A stretch of 11,184 nucleotides of DNA from an uncultured Chlorobiaceae bacterium (GCA_903904495.1 CAIVCU010000017.1:1-11184); one strand, 5' to 3'; shown: positions 1-7,397, counted from the first letter of the stretch. Numbers and translations are program-made. Notes: generated by a model not told the origin, from the letters alone.

Positions 1-408
1 ATTTTTTTTCAGCTCGGAAACAACAACATCAATATTTTTTTTCAGATCCTGATTATCAGGCTGAACAGCAAATCCGTAATTATCTTTGGTTATCATCTCT
101 GGAAGAACCGCCAAACCACTGTTTTTTGAAGCAATATTTTTAAGAATTGGTTCATCATAAGCAGCAGCATCAGCTTTACCCGATTTAACTGCCAATGCCG
201 CATCCATGACACTATTGAAGTATTTAAACTTTGCATTTGGCAATTTTGAAAGAACAAGCTTATCGGCAACTGTTCCGGTCGGGAGAGCAAACTCTCTGCC
301 ATCAAGCTGTTGAAGCTTTGTGATTTTCTCTCTTTTGCTGCAGCCCGAAAGCATGACAAACGACGAAAAGAGCATAACCATCAGAATCCTGAAAACTTTT
401 CCTGACAT
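1..408 (-). CDS. Family-3 extracellular solute-binding lipoprotein, N-terminal 136 residues (partial)
   Basis: The reading frame is open from an ATG at 408 to the left edge, so the C-terminus is missing. A good Shine-Dalgarno (AAGGAG, about 415-420) fixes the start. Residues 1-23 form a lipoprotein signal: a basic start, a hydrophobic core (RILMVMLFSSFVM) and a lipobox LSGC with the lipid-modified Cys at 23. The mature part has the look of a family-3 (SBP_bac_3) lobe: a GTVADKL segment, then SVMDAALAVKSGKADAAAYD, then DNYGFAVQP, typical of amino-acid/polar-solute receptors. The gap between the lipobox and the GTVADKL segment is short, so the usual first lobe seems reduced. The gene lies 76 bp downstream of the SpoIIE phosphatase on the same strand and is probably co-transcribed. 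It could be an uptake receptor or a sensory binding protein; no transporter genes are visible. Family assignment is fairly sure, ligand unknown. Confidence 0.8.
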   Translation of the reverse strand, partial: MSGKVFRILMVMLFSSFVMLSGCSKREKITKLQQLDGREFALPTGTVADKLVLSKLPNAKFKYFNSVMDAALAVKSGKADAAAYDEPILKNIASKNSGLAVLPEMITKDNYGFAVQPDNQDLKKNIDVVVSELKKN

Positions 409-484
409 AACGATTCTCCTTATTTTGTTAAATGGACATTCCTGAAACAAAAACAGACCAGCTCCCTCTGCACTCTCTTTCTTA

Positions 485-2419
485 TTACGCTCTTTCTCCC
501 CGGTATTTTATGGCAACCATGGTAACATCATCGGATTGAGGTGCACTGTTCGCGAATTTTTTTACCTCTGAGCGAACACGATGGATCATATCTGCAAGAT
601 CATCGAGAGGACCTTCCTGCAGTGTCTGCAAAAGCCGCGACTCACCGTACAGCTCTTCTTCAGGATTTTTCGCTTCAGTCACACCGTCAGTATAGAGAAA
701 AAGAGTATCGCCAGGCTGCATGGTCAACCGCTCGGTTTGATAGAGTGAATTCAAAACAGGGCCAAGCACAAAACCCGATTTCAGTGTTAGATACCGTATC
801 CCCTGTGATTCAATGATCAGAGGTGGATTATGTCCTGCATTTGCAAAACGCACCTCACCGGATCTGGTATCAAGAATGGCGCAAAATACCGTCGCAAACA
901 TACAGCTGTCATTATCAGTAGCGAGAATATTATTGACATAAGAGAGGATCATATCCGGCTCTCCCAGTCGCTGCCCCTCAGATTTCAACAAGGTTTTTGC
1001 CACCATCATATAAAGAGCCGCCGGCACACCCTTGTCGGCCACATCTGCAATAAGAAAACAGAGATTGTGTTCATCAATAAAAAAGAAATCGTAAAAGTCG
1101 CCGCCGACCTCTTTAGCTGGATCCATTGAAGCAAAAATATCAAACTCGGGGCGATCGGGAAATGCAGGAAACAACCGCGGCAAAAGGCTGGCTTGAATAT
1201 CAGTTGCCACCTTGAGCTCGCTTTGAATACGTTCTTTCGCTGCAGTTGTCTCTGTGAGATTTTTAATGTACTCCTTTAGCGAAGTGACCATCGACTGAAA
1301 CGATGAGGTCAGTACACCAACTTCATCATTCGACCGAACCACTGGAAGTTCCACATCAAAGTTGCCAGAAGCCATAACCTCTGTAGCATCCGCGAGTGAT
1401 CGGAGAGGTTTGGTAATGGACCTTGCAATTGAGTATACCGCCAATGTTAAAAGCAGAATTCCTGCAAGTCCCATGCCTGCCATGGTCAAGCTCATCTTTC
1501 TGACGTTTTCGAGCAGCTCCTCTTCAGGGAATACCACAGCAAGAGTCCATCCCGTTGAACTGATCGGAGCAAAATACATCCAGCTTTTAACCCCGACAAG
1601 ACTTGTATAGTGCACAAACCCGGACTCCCCCTGGACCATCTTCTTGCCAAGGTCCCGCAAGGAAGTATCATGCCTCGACTCTGCAATACTAAAAAAAGTC
1701 TCATTCATGATCGCATCCTTCAAAGGATGAGCAAGCACCATCCCGTTACGGGAGAGAAGCGCTGCATAACCGGTTTTAAGAATTTTAACAGAAGAGATAA
1801 GCTCTGTCAACGAGTCAAGAGGAATATCCGATGTCACTATTCCCTTGAGAATCCTGGTTCCACCACGCTCCTCGTAGAAAGGAACCGAACAGGTAGCCAT
1901 CGCTATATTAGCGCCCCCATCATCATAATACGGCTCACTCCATTCACGTTTACCCAATTCCCGCGGAATCTGATACCAGTCCCAATAAACATAAGGCACA
2001 TACTGATACGAGTCTTCCAGACGTATGAAAGTGATTTTTCCTTTTTCCCTGTAAAAATAAGGTGCATACAGGCGATTAGCTTTTCTGAAAGCATAGGGCT
2101 CAAAAGCAATACTCGACCCATATATCCTGGGATTATCCTTTAAAGTTGTCCTGATCCTGGAAAGAAGTTCCTTTTCAGTATAACTGCCCGATTCCATCGA
2201 TCGGGCCACTCCTTCAGTAACCTTAGTAACCGACACAAGCTCACTCTCTACCCTGTTCACCAACGACATGGCAAGATTACGCGCATTGTTTTCCAGTTCT
2301 TTTTCGAGAATAAGGCGCGACTCGTAATAGTTATAGCCAAGCGTGAAAGCAAAAATAAGCACACTGCAAAACGTGATCACAAGAATCAGCTTAAGGACGA
2401 TGCTTTTATGGGCGAGCAT
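485..2419 (-). CDS. Membrane sensor phosphatase: dCache-like, HAMP, SpoIIE/RsbU-type PP2C
   Basis: A 644-residue protein. TM1 is about residues 9-29. An extracytoplasmic Cache/PDC-like sensor spans about 35-300, with a WDWYQIP stretch near 146-152 and a WSEPYYDDGG segment near 160-169, typical of Cache domains. TM2 is about 311-332, HAMP about 333-385, then a short linker helix and a PP2C/SpoIIE domain (about 405-642). Metal-binding acidic motifs are intact: EVGGDFYD (437-444), DVADKG (459-464), NAGHNPP (527-533), LYTDGVTEA (575-583) and SDD (629-631). The family dephosphorylates anti-sigma-factor antagonists (STAS proteins) on Ser/Thr in partner-switching circuits; an external ligand would control activity through the HAMP. 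No antagonist or anti-sigma kinase is in the window. The start ATG at 2419 has a strong GGAGG site and overlaps the end of the upstream binding-protein gene, so the two are probably translationally coupled. The target pathway is inferred. Confidence 0.93.
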   Translation of the reverse strand: MLAHKSIVLKLILVITFCSVLIFAFTLGYNYYESRLILEKELENNARNLAMSLVNRVESELVSVTKVTEGVARSMESGSYTEKELLSRIRTTLKDNPRIYGSSIAFEPYAFRKANRLYAPYFYREKGKITFIRLEDSYQYVPYVYWDWYQIPRELGKREWSEPYYDDGGANIAMATCSVPFYEERGGTRILKGIVTSDIPLDSLTELISSVKILKTGYAALLSRNGMVLAHPLKDAIMNETFFSIAESRHDTSLRDLGKKMVQGESGFVHYTSLVGVKSWMYFAPISSTGWTLAVVFPEEELLENVRKMSLTMAGMGLAGILLLTLAVYSIARSITKPLRSLADATEVMASGNFDVELPVVRSNDEVGVLTSSFQSMVTSLKEYIKNLTETTAAKERIQSELKVATDIQASLLPRLFPAFPDRPEFDIFASMDPAKEVGGDFYDFFFIDEHNLCFLIADVADKGVPAALYMMVAKTLLKSEGQRLGEPDMILSYVNNILATDNDSCMFATVFCAILDTRSGEVRFANAGHNPPLIIESQGIRYLTLKSGFVLGPVLNSLYQTERLTMQPGDTLFLYTDGVTEAKNPEEELYGESRLLQTLQEGPLDDLADMIHRVRSEVKKFANSAPQSDDVTMVAIKYRGERA

Positions 2420-3437
2420 TAGACCTCCGCGAAAACGCTGTATAATCCGGATAACTTTGAATCAGGCCCTCACGTTGCATAGTATTTCCAACCGCTTCAT
2501 AATCCATGCTGTTAAGCGTCCCCATACCTCCCTTACCCTTGCCGGGTTTCACAAGGTCCTGCATTCGGTCAAGCATCCATTTCTGGTGGATCCGATTCGC
2601 AGGAACCTGAGCAAGATGCATATACTTGATAACGATCTCAAGCGCCTCGTCAGGATGAGCAAAAGCATACTGCCACCCTTCCAGCGAAGCACTGACAAAG
2701 GCATCTACCAGAGCAGAATCCCTTGTAATGGTTTTTTCAAGGGTATAAAGACCATCCTCCGGGAAATTCATACCCTGCTCACTGAGAAACACAGCATTCA
2801 ACTGCTCCGCATCCACACCAGAATTAAGGATAACGTGATACTCGTTATACCACATGGCCGAGGTCACATCAATTCCCCCCCGCAAAAAAAGGTTCACCGT
2901 GTGCGAAAGTGGCACCTCCTTTACTGCAATGCCATGTCTTAAAAATAACGTCCGGGGAGGAATGGAAAGGTCTCCCCCCCACAGCCCGACCTTTTTCCCT
3001 TTCATATCTTCCACCGTTCTGATGCCGCTGGATTTTTTGGAAATCAGCATCATAGATGACCTCTGAATAATTTGCGACACATTGACAAGCTTTGTGTCAG
3101 CATTCCGATGCTGAAGGGCTGTTGTGAGCCATAGAACAGCAAAATCAGCCTGACCACTCTGTAAAGATTCTGCAGCAGAATGTCCTGCACCGCCATTGCG
3201 AATTGTCATATCAATTCCATGCCTGGCATAAATCCCTTTATCGAGAGCCACATAATACCCTGCAAACTGGGCTTGTGGACTCCAGAGAGGAATGAGCGAT
3301 GCTTTTTTTAGGAGAGTTTGTGCAATCGCAGATTGCGTATAAACAGAGCAGAACATGAACATCAGAAGAATTCCCAAGAAACGCACGAATAATTGCATTT
3401 GATTGGGACTCTTGTAACTCATTGCAATCCTGAGCAT
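2406..3437 (-). CDS. Periplasmic NMT1/THI5-like substrate-binding protein
   Basis: A 343-residue protein from the ATG at 3437. An exported N-terminus (hydrophobic core about residues 15-33) ends in an AIA-Q signal-peptidase I site near residue 39. The mature protein opens with the hallmark WSPQAQFAGYYVALDKGIY segment (about 52-70), followed by a Gly-rich ligand loop and ESLQSGQADFAV, then DMKGKKVGLWGG. These are typical of NMT1/THI5-like receptors for thiamine-pyrimidine precursors, riboflavin, nitrate/taurine-type ligands and similar. The frame stays open upstream to a TTG at 3524, but the extra residues do not look like a signal peptide. ATG 3437 has an AAAGG site 8 bases away; ATG 3422 (338 aa, with AGG 6 bases away) is almost as good. 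It is the first gene of the operon with the SpoIIE phosphatase, overlapping it by 14 bp. With no permease nearby, a periplasmic sensor partner for the phosphatase is plausible. Ligand unknown. Confidence 0.88.
   Translation of the reverse strand: MLRIAMSYKSPNQMQLFVRFLGILLMFMFCSVYTQSAIAQTLLKKASLIPLWSPQAQFAGYYVALDKGIYARHGIDMTIRNGGAGHSAAESLQSGQADFAVLWLTTALQHRNADTKLVNVSQIIQRSSMMLISKKSSGIRTVEDMKGKKVGLWGGDLSIPPRTLFLRHGIAVKEVPLSHTVNLFLRGGIDVTSAMWYNEYHVILNSGVDAEQLNAVFLSEQGMNFPEDGLYTLEKTITRDSALVDAFVSASLEGWQYAFAHPDEALEIVIKYMHLAQVPANRIHQKWMLDRMQDLVKPGKGKGGMGTLNSMDYEAVGNTMQREGLIQSYPDYTAFSRRSNARP
2423..2428 (-). promoter_or_regulatory. Strong Shine-Dalgarno of the phosphatase gene, inside the upstream gene
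   Basis: GGAGGT on the minus strand lies a few bases before the ATG at 2419 and within the last codons of the binding-protein gene (stop 2406-2408). The 14-bp overlap plus this site suggests that ribosomes finishing the first gene re-initiate on the second. Confidence 0.65.
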
Positions 3438-3532
3438 CTCAGTTACCTTTTTCGTGAACAGGCTGGGTAAACGGCGTCCAGGAATGAGTAGCAAGTGCTT
3501 CACTGGGGGGGGAGCCGAAAACAATTACTTTT

Positions 3533-3559
3533 GCATAGTTCTCTTATACAATGCTATGC
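3533..3559. promoter_or_regulatory. Candidate operator/promoter area of the sensory operon
   Basis: GCATAG (3533-3538) and CTATGC (3554-3559) form an inverted repeat with a 15-bp spacer, about 100 bp upstream of the binding-protein start. The spacer contains, on the minus strand, TATAAG, a possible -10 box, but no convincing -35 sits at 17 bp. It could be a dimeric regulator site. Short arms make chance occurrence possible. Confidence 0.3.
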
Positions 3560-3563
3560 TGCC

Positions 3564-3577
3564 AATATAACTATATT
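3564..3577. repeat. AT-rich palindrome next to the intron insertion site
   Basis: AATATA-AC-TATATT is a perfect 6-bp-arm dyad ending about 7 bp before the proposed 5' end of the group II intron. It may be part of the promoter region of the minus-strand operon or of the intron's target. Its function is not known. Confidence 0.35.
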
Positions 3578-3875
3578 TTAATCGTTGCGACGTGAAGTCG
3601 CGTATCTATGAACTGTTCTTTGCAGAACCAGTTGCGCCGTCAACTGCCCCCACCGGCACATGCAGGATGAGCAATCGCCTTGTGTGAAGCTGCCGGAAAC
3701 GTACCCGCGGGAAACCGTAGGCCGACCCGTGAGGGAATGCCGAATCTGCCAGTAGCAGGCAGAGAGGGGCAAGGGGGAGGGTGGTATGGTTAACAGAAGT
3801 CAATCGTCGAAACCGTCGTGAATGTAGACAAGCGAAAGCTCACTGATACGCTTGACCAAATAGGTAAGCGGGTTG

Positions 3876-3900
3876 GTATGCACCTCCATTATGTGCATAC
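3876..3900 (+). ncRNA. Domain I hairpin, candidate exon-binding-site (EBS1) loop
   Basis: GTATGCAC (3876-3883) pairs perfectly with GTGCATAC (3893-3900) around a 9-nt loop, CTCCATTAT. The loop segment CCATTA would pair with the proposed IBS1 TAATCG (3579-3584) at 5 of 6 positions. The stem is plain in the sequence; the EBS1 role is inferred from its place in domain I. Confidence 0.35.
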
Positions 3901-4181
3901 ACGGCCAATAACTCCCGCCGGCGGATAGACGGAACCTAACCCGCCCGTACGTTCGATACGCGGAACACGGAAACCCCGTATTTCCGCCCGGCGATGCTGG
4001 GCAATCCAACCGCAATGAAGGGCCATGGGAATGCGGGCATAAGAACGAGGAAGAAGCGAATGCCGTCCTGTAATCGGATGGATAGGGGTTGCAACATCAT
4101 CCCACGTGAAAACGGGCAGACGTCCTCATGGTCTCGATTTGCAAGATAACTTGAAGAACCTCCCATGCAGAAGGAAAGCAA

Positions 4182-5669
4182 ATGAACACGGGTAATACTG
4201 TGTGTGCACCTTCCGGCCACGACTGGCAAGGGATAAACTGGTCTCGGGTCAACCGACGGGTCAGGAGGCTTCAGATGCGTATTGCAAAGGCAACAATGGA
4301 TGGCCGTCACGGCAAGGCGAATGCCCTGCAGTGGTTGCTGACCCACTCGCTCAGCTGCAAGGCTCTTGCCGTCAAACGAGTGACGACGAACCGGGGGAAA
4401 TACACCCCGGGAGTCGATGACGAAATCTGGAAAACCCCAAAAGCAAAGGCCAATGCTGTAGCATCGTTGAGACGAAGAGGCTACAAGCCTCTTCCACTTC
4501 GAAGGATCTACATTCCGAAGAAGAACGGCAAGAAACGACCTCTCGGTATCCCGACCATGACAGACAGGGCCATGCAGGCGCTATACTGGCTTGCACTGGA
4601 ACCTGTGGCGGAAACCACCGCGGACGGAAACTCATATGGGTTCCGGCCATGGCGGTCAACAGCAGACGCGGCAGAACAATGTTTCATCTGCCTCGCCAAA
4701 CGCGATTCTGCACAGTGGGTACTTGAGGCTGATATTGCCGCATGCTTCGATGCGATAAGCCATGAGTGGTTGATTGACAACATCCCTATGGATACTTCGA
4801 TCCTCCGCAAATGGCTGAAGGCAGGCTTCGTGTTCAACAACGAGCTCTTTCCTACAGTTGCCGGTACGCCGCAAGGCGGCATCATCAGTCCGGGACTGGC
4901 AAACATGTGCCTTGACGGCCTCGAACAAACGCTTGCAATAGCATTTCCGCACGCAAAAGCCCGTGGTTTGAAAATGAACATGGTGCGTTACGCTGACGAC
5001 CTGGTTATCACAGGTAACTCGAAAGAGTGGCTGGAGAACGAGGTCATCCCAGTGCTGGTCAATTTCCTTGCAGAGCGGGGACTCTCCCTCTCAGAGGAAA
5101 AAACCAAAGTAACACACATCACGGAAGGAGTTGATTTCCTTGGCTGGAACATACGCAAGTATGGCGGCAAACTGCTTATCAAGCCGTCGAAAGCGAACGT
5201 CAAGGCCCACCTCTCCAAGGTGCGGGAAATCATCAAGGCGAACAAGACGATCAAGCAGGCGAATCTCATTGGTATCCTCAGCCCTGTTCTGCGGGGGTGG
5301 GCAAACTACCATCGTCATGTTGTCGCCAAAGGCGTCTTCGCTCGTAACGACCACGAAATCTGGTCAATGCTCTGGAAATGGGCGAAACGACGACATCCCA
5401 ATAAAAGCTGTCAATGGATTATGGACAAATATTTCCATATCAGAGAAGGTAGAAAATGGATATTCGTCGCTGAAAAGGCGGACGGAAAGGGAGAGCATCA
5501 ACTCTTCATTGAAGCCAGTATGCCAATCCGGCGACACGTCAAAATCAGAATGAAGGCCAACCCGCACGATCCAGTGTGGGGAGCGTACTTCACCGCCCGT
5601 ATAAAACAGATGAGAAAATCGATCCCGTCAGGTTGCCGGGTGTCCGAAGGCGCCTTATTCGAGGCTTGA
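4182..5669 (+). CDS. ltrA: Group II intron-encoded reverse transcriptase/maturase (LtrA-like), endonuclease-less
   Basis: A 495-residue protein. The ATG at 4182 follows AAGGA by 6 bases. An N-terminal RT extension (about 15-90, with WQGINW) contacts intron RNA. RT blocks follow: PLRRIYIPKKNGKKRPLGIP (105-124), DRAMQALYWLALEP (128-141), SYGFRPWRS (151-159), EADIAACFD (182-190), GTPQGGIISP (228-237) and the catalytic YADD (270-273). The thumb/maturase domain X includes SPVLRGWANYHRHV (367-380) and WKWAKRRHPNKS (398-409). A tail (448-474) with the RRHVKI...ANPHDP pattern normally precedes an HNH endonuclease with Cys pairs. Here the frame ends about 20 residues later with no CxxC/HNH, so the endonuclease is missing. 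The stop TGA (5667-5669) overlaps domain V. The maturase aids splicing; the RT supports retrohoming. Without the endonuclease, mobility would depend on replication forks or be lost. Confidence 0.95.
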   Translation: MNTGNTVCAPSGHDWQGINWSRVNRRVRRLQMRIAKATMDGRHGKANALQWLLTHSLSCKALAVKRVTTNRGKYTPGVDDEIWKTPKAKANAVASLRRRGYKPLPLRRIYIPKKNGKKRPLGIPTMTDRAMQALYWLALEPVAETTADGNSYGFRPWRSTADAAEQCFICLAKRDSAQWVLEADIAACFDAISHEWLIDNIPMDTSILRKWLKAGFVFNNELFPTVAGTPQGGIISPGLANMCLDGLEQTLAIAFPHAKARGLKMNMVRYADDLVITGNSKEWLENEVIPVLVNFLAERGLSLSEEKTKVTHITEGVDFLGWNIRKYGGKLLIKPSKANVKAHLSKVREIIKANKTIKQANLIGILSPVLRGWANYHRHVVAKGVFARNDHEIWSMLWKWAKRRHPNKSCQWIMDKYFHIREGRKWIFVAEKADGKGEHQLFIEASMPIRRHVKIRMKANPHDPVWGAYFTARIKQMRKSIPSGCRVSEGALFEA

Positions 5670-5701
5670 GCCGTGTGCGGCGAAAGCCGCACGCACGGTT
5701 C
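5668..5701 (+). ncRNA. Group II intron domain V
   Basis: A 34-nt hairpin starting GAGCCGTGTGCGG, with a GAAA tetraloop at 5682-5685, and ending CGCACGGTTC. It has the catalytic-triad position (AGC in GAGCC) and the two-nucleotide bulge typical of domain V. No damaging changes are visible, so the catalytic core looks functional. Its first two bases are also the last two of the IEP stop codon. Confidence 0.95.
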
Positions 5702-5745
5702 TTAGGGGGGGATGGCACAGCAATGTGCCGTCTCTACCCGGTAAT
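5702..5745 (+). ncRNA. Group II intron domain VI with branch-point adenosine
   Basis: GGCACA (5714-5719) and TGTGCC (5724-5729) close a GCAA tetraloop. The lower stem pairs G5708-A5712 with T5731-T5735, including two G-U wobbles. G5705-G5707 pairs with C5737-C5739, leaving A5736 as the only bulge: the expected lariat branch site. If the intron ends at AT 5745, the branch A is ten bases from the end, slightly farther than the usual seven or eight. Confidence 0.8.
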
Positions 5746-5810
5746 TATGATATCTGTCGGGTAATAAGGCGGGAAATGATATAAATATGAGTTTATGAAT
5801 CCATCACGAA

Positions 5811-6536
5811 TCAGTCTGTAATGTAACCTTGAACCAGTGATCCAAAATTAGAAAGAACCGTCCGGGCGAGCGGAGTTTCTGTTACTTCATGGAGCATATT
5901 CTCAACATTGCGTCCCTTTTTCCTGAGGCTTTCGGCTTGAGCGGTTATGTATGCCTGCATTACTTCAGCGGTGTACTCCGGGTGAAACTGGACGCCCCAG
6001 GCGCAGCTGCCGATACGGAAAGCATGATGAGGCTCATGGGCATTACCGGCAAGGAGGAGTGCATTTGAAGGAAGCTTCAGGACACTTTGCGCATGGGTGG
6101 TGTGGGCTTGAAAGGTGCCTGAAACCCCGTTAAAAAGGGGATCATTTTTTGATTCAGGAGTGAGCGTTATGGCAACCGTCCCGATTTCCTTGCCAAGGGG
6201 ATTATACCCAACCTCTCCACCCGTGGCACGACCGAGTAACTGATGACCGTAGCAGATACCAAGAAAGGGTACCCCTGCAGCAATCAGGGTTGGAATCCAC
6301 GATTCGATCCGGAGGCTCCACGGCTGATTATCGGTGACCATGGCATGCGATCCTGTTACGATAACACCGCTGCACTCTTCGGGTAAGGGAAGCGGATTGC
6401 CCTGCACTACATCAATAACGATAAAAGGAAACTCAGTCCTGCCAAGCGCGGTTATGATCCAGTCGTCGAAATCACCGAGGCTTTCAAGAGTTGATGAGAA
6501 GGTGGTTCCTGCCTTTATGATATAAAGCTGTTTCAT
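5811..6536 (-). CDS. Stand-alone class I glutamine amidotransferase (GMP-synthase-like GATase)
   Basis: A 241-residue single-domain protein. The nucleophile elbow GICYGHQ holds Cys95. The catalytic partners are His185 and Glu187 in QFHPEYT. TGSHAMV (61-67) and GGEVGYNPLGKEIGT (106-120) match the stand-alone GATase group related to the amidotransferase half of GMP synthase. Such proteins release ammonia from glutamine or hydrolyse gamma-glutamyl bonds. No synthetase partner is beside it, so the acceptor is unknown. The N-terminal GDFDDWI (21-27) is characteristic of this subgroup. The Shine-Dalgarno is weak. The gene diverges from aroK; downstream lies the group II intron in opposite orientation, and I see no clear terminator between them. 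Confidence 0.88.
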   Translation of the reverse strand: MKQLYIIKAGTTFSSTLESLGDFDDWIITALGRTEFPFIVIDVVQGNPLPLPEECSGVIVTGSHAMVTDNQPWSLRIESWIPTLIAAGVPFLGICYGHQLLGRATGGEVGYNPLGKEIGTVAITLTPESKNDPLFNGVSGTFQAHTTHAQSVLKLPSNALLLAGNAHEPHHAFRIGSCAWGVQFHPEYTAEVMQAYITAQAESLRKKGRNVENMLHEVTETPLARTVLSNFGSLVQGYITD

Positions 6537-6807
6537 TATTTCTTTAAGAGTTATTATCTCGAACTACCACAACCTATGATTTTCAGTGCATTATGACAAT
6601 GCTCTGTTACTTCCGGTCAGATAATAATTACTCCGGGTCAATTGCTCATGAGTTCAAACTACTGATGAACAATGCTTTTTTTGCTTTATTGTCTATATTT
6701 GCCGCAACAAGGAAACCAAGAGGTTCAGATTTTGTTTTGTTTCTTGAACCTTCGCATGACTCGAGAATCCAATGGCAGACGTAACAGCATAGTTTTAACA
6801 GCCAACC
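6537..6807. promoter_or_regulatory. Divergent intergenic region between the GATase gene and aroK
   Basis: These 271 bp must hold promoters for both genes. A TATATTTG at about 6696-6703 fits the TAnnTTTG -10 form known from Bacteroidetes, relatives of Chlorobi, but no matching upstream element stands out. GTTCA and TGAAC (about 6652-6670) form a short inverted repeat, and CTCATGAG nearby is palindromic. I see no convincing small gene, RNA or riboswitch; the short frames here lack family features and ribosome sites. Confidence 0.3.
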
Positions 6808-7380
6808 GTGACGAAGCATCATTCACTGATTTTTTTAACCGGGTTCAGCGGATCAGGTAAATCAACGATAGGGCCGCTCTTGGCCAATTCGCTCGGCTAT
6901 GAGTTTATTGATCTTGATCTGACGATTGAAAAACATGCCGGTAAAGCCATTAACCGGATTTTTGCTGAGCATGGAGAGGAGTACTTCAGGAATCTTGAAC
7001 ATCAAACCATTGAAGGAGTTGTTGAGCAAAACAATCTGGTGATTTCACTTGGAGGAGGTGTACTGGAACATGACCGTTGTTATGAACTGATAAAAGAGTC
7101 CGGTACGCTGGTCTATCTGAAATCTCCTTCCAGAACCCTTGCCAGAAGGCTGTACAACAAAACCGATAGACCGCTGTTGAGGGGAAAAAACGGTCAGAAG
7201 CTTTCGCGTGAAGAGATTGAGGAAAAAATTTCGACTATCCTTGCCAAACGGGAACCGCGATATGAAAGTGCTGATATCACTGTTCAAACTGACATTAACC
7301 GCATCGGATCAACTGTCGAGGAACTGACCCGGAAAATAGAGCGGTATGTCAGAAAAGCGTCATCCAGCACCCTGGATTAA
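6808..7380 (+). CDS. aroK: Shikimate kinase
   Basis: A 190-residue protein of usual length for AroK. It phosphorylates shikimate at the 3-hydroxyl with ATP in the cytoplasm (chorismate pathway). The P-loop is GFSGSGKST (12-20). Shikimate-binding residues are recognisable: Asp37 in FIDLD, Arg61 in EEYFR and the Gly triplet in SLGGGV (80-85). The lid has DRPLL (120-124), with its ATP-contacting Arg. KREPRYESAD (147-156) is the family's C-terminal motif. The start is the only one possible: GTG at 6808, because a stop codon lies four codons upstream (6796-6798) and any later start would remove the P-loop. The ribosome site is poor. It is followed by aroB after 17 bp, clearly an operon. Confidence 0.95.
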   Translation: MTKHHSLIFLTGFSGSGKSTIGPLLANSLGYEFIDLDLTIEKHAGKAINRIFAEHGEEYFRNLEHQTIEGVVEQNNLVISLGGGVLEHDRCYELIKESGTLVYLKSPSRTLARRLYNKTDRPLLRGKNGQKLSREEIEEKISTILAKREPRYESADITVQTDINRIGSTVEELTRKIERYVRKASSSTLD

Positions 7381-7397
7381 TTTTTAAACGTGAAGAT

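Larger units (their letters stand above)
3585..5745 (+). mobile_element. Group II intron with its own reverse transcriptase/maturase
   Basis: About 2.16 kb. The 3' part is certain: canonical domain V (5668-5701) and domain VI with a bulged A (5702-5745). The 5' RNA has domain I hallmarks: a GCGAC/GTCGC hairpin at 3587-3601 directly at the proposed start, then AAGCGAAAGCT and TGATACG near 3830-3850, and CGGAACACGGAAACCCC near 3960-3977. The IEP sits in domain IV. The 3' end is set at AT (5744-5745), the nearest AY dinucleotide after the branch site. The 5' end is placed where GTTGCG/TTGCG precedes the first hairpin, instead of the consensus GTGYG. An alternative is GTGTG at 3682, but that would cut off the hairpin. 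Both flanking genes run on the minus strand, so the intron is intergenic and antisense to them. Boundaries may be off by several bases. Confidence 0.85.

Noticed and set aside
541..2143. Plus-strand open frames of 82-177 codons across the phosphatase region
   Set aside because: They are antisense to a phosphatase with intact domain motifs and show no family features or ribosome sites.
3438..3524. N-terminal extension of the NMT1-like protein up to a TTG start
   Set aside because: The added residues hide the signal peptide behind about 29 non-hydrophobic, Pro-rich residues; ATG 3437 or 3422 with purine-rich sites fits an exported protein better.
3682..3686. GTGTG as the 5' end of the group II intron
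   Set aside because: It matches GUGYG, but would leave the GCGAC/GTCGC hairpin and the structured stretch at 3587-3680 outside the intron. It stays a second choice.
3606..4346. Minus-strand frames of 64-136 codons in the intron's 5' part
   Set aside because: They lie opposite structured intron RNA and the IEP start and have no recognisable domain.
4656..5567. Minus-strand and alternate-frame plus-strand ORFs inside the IEP
   Set aside because: They are shadows of a reverse transcriptase whose motifs are continuous in one frame.
6593..6860. Small plus-strand frames upstream of aroK
   Set aside because: They have no ribosome site or family pattern; one overlaps the aroK start in another frame. 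This looks like a promoter region, not a gene.
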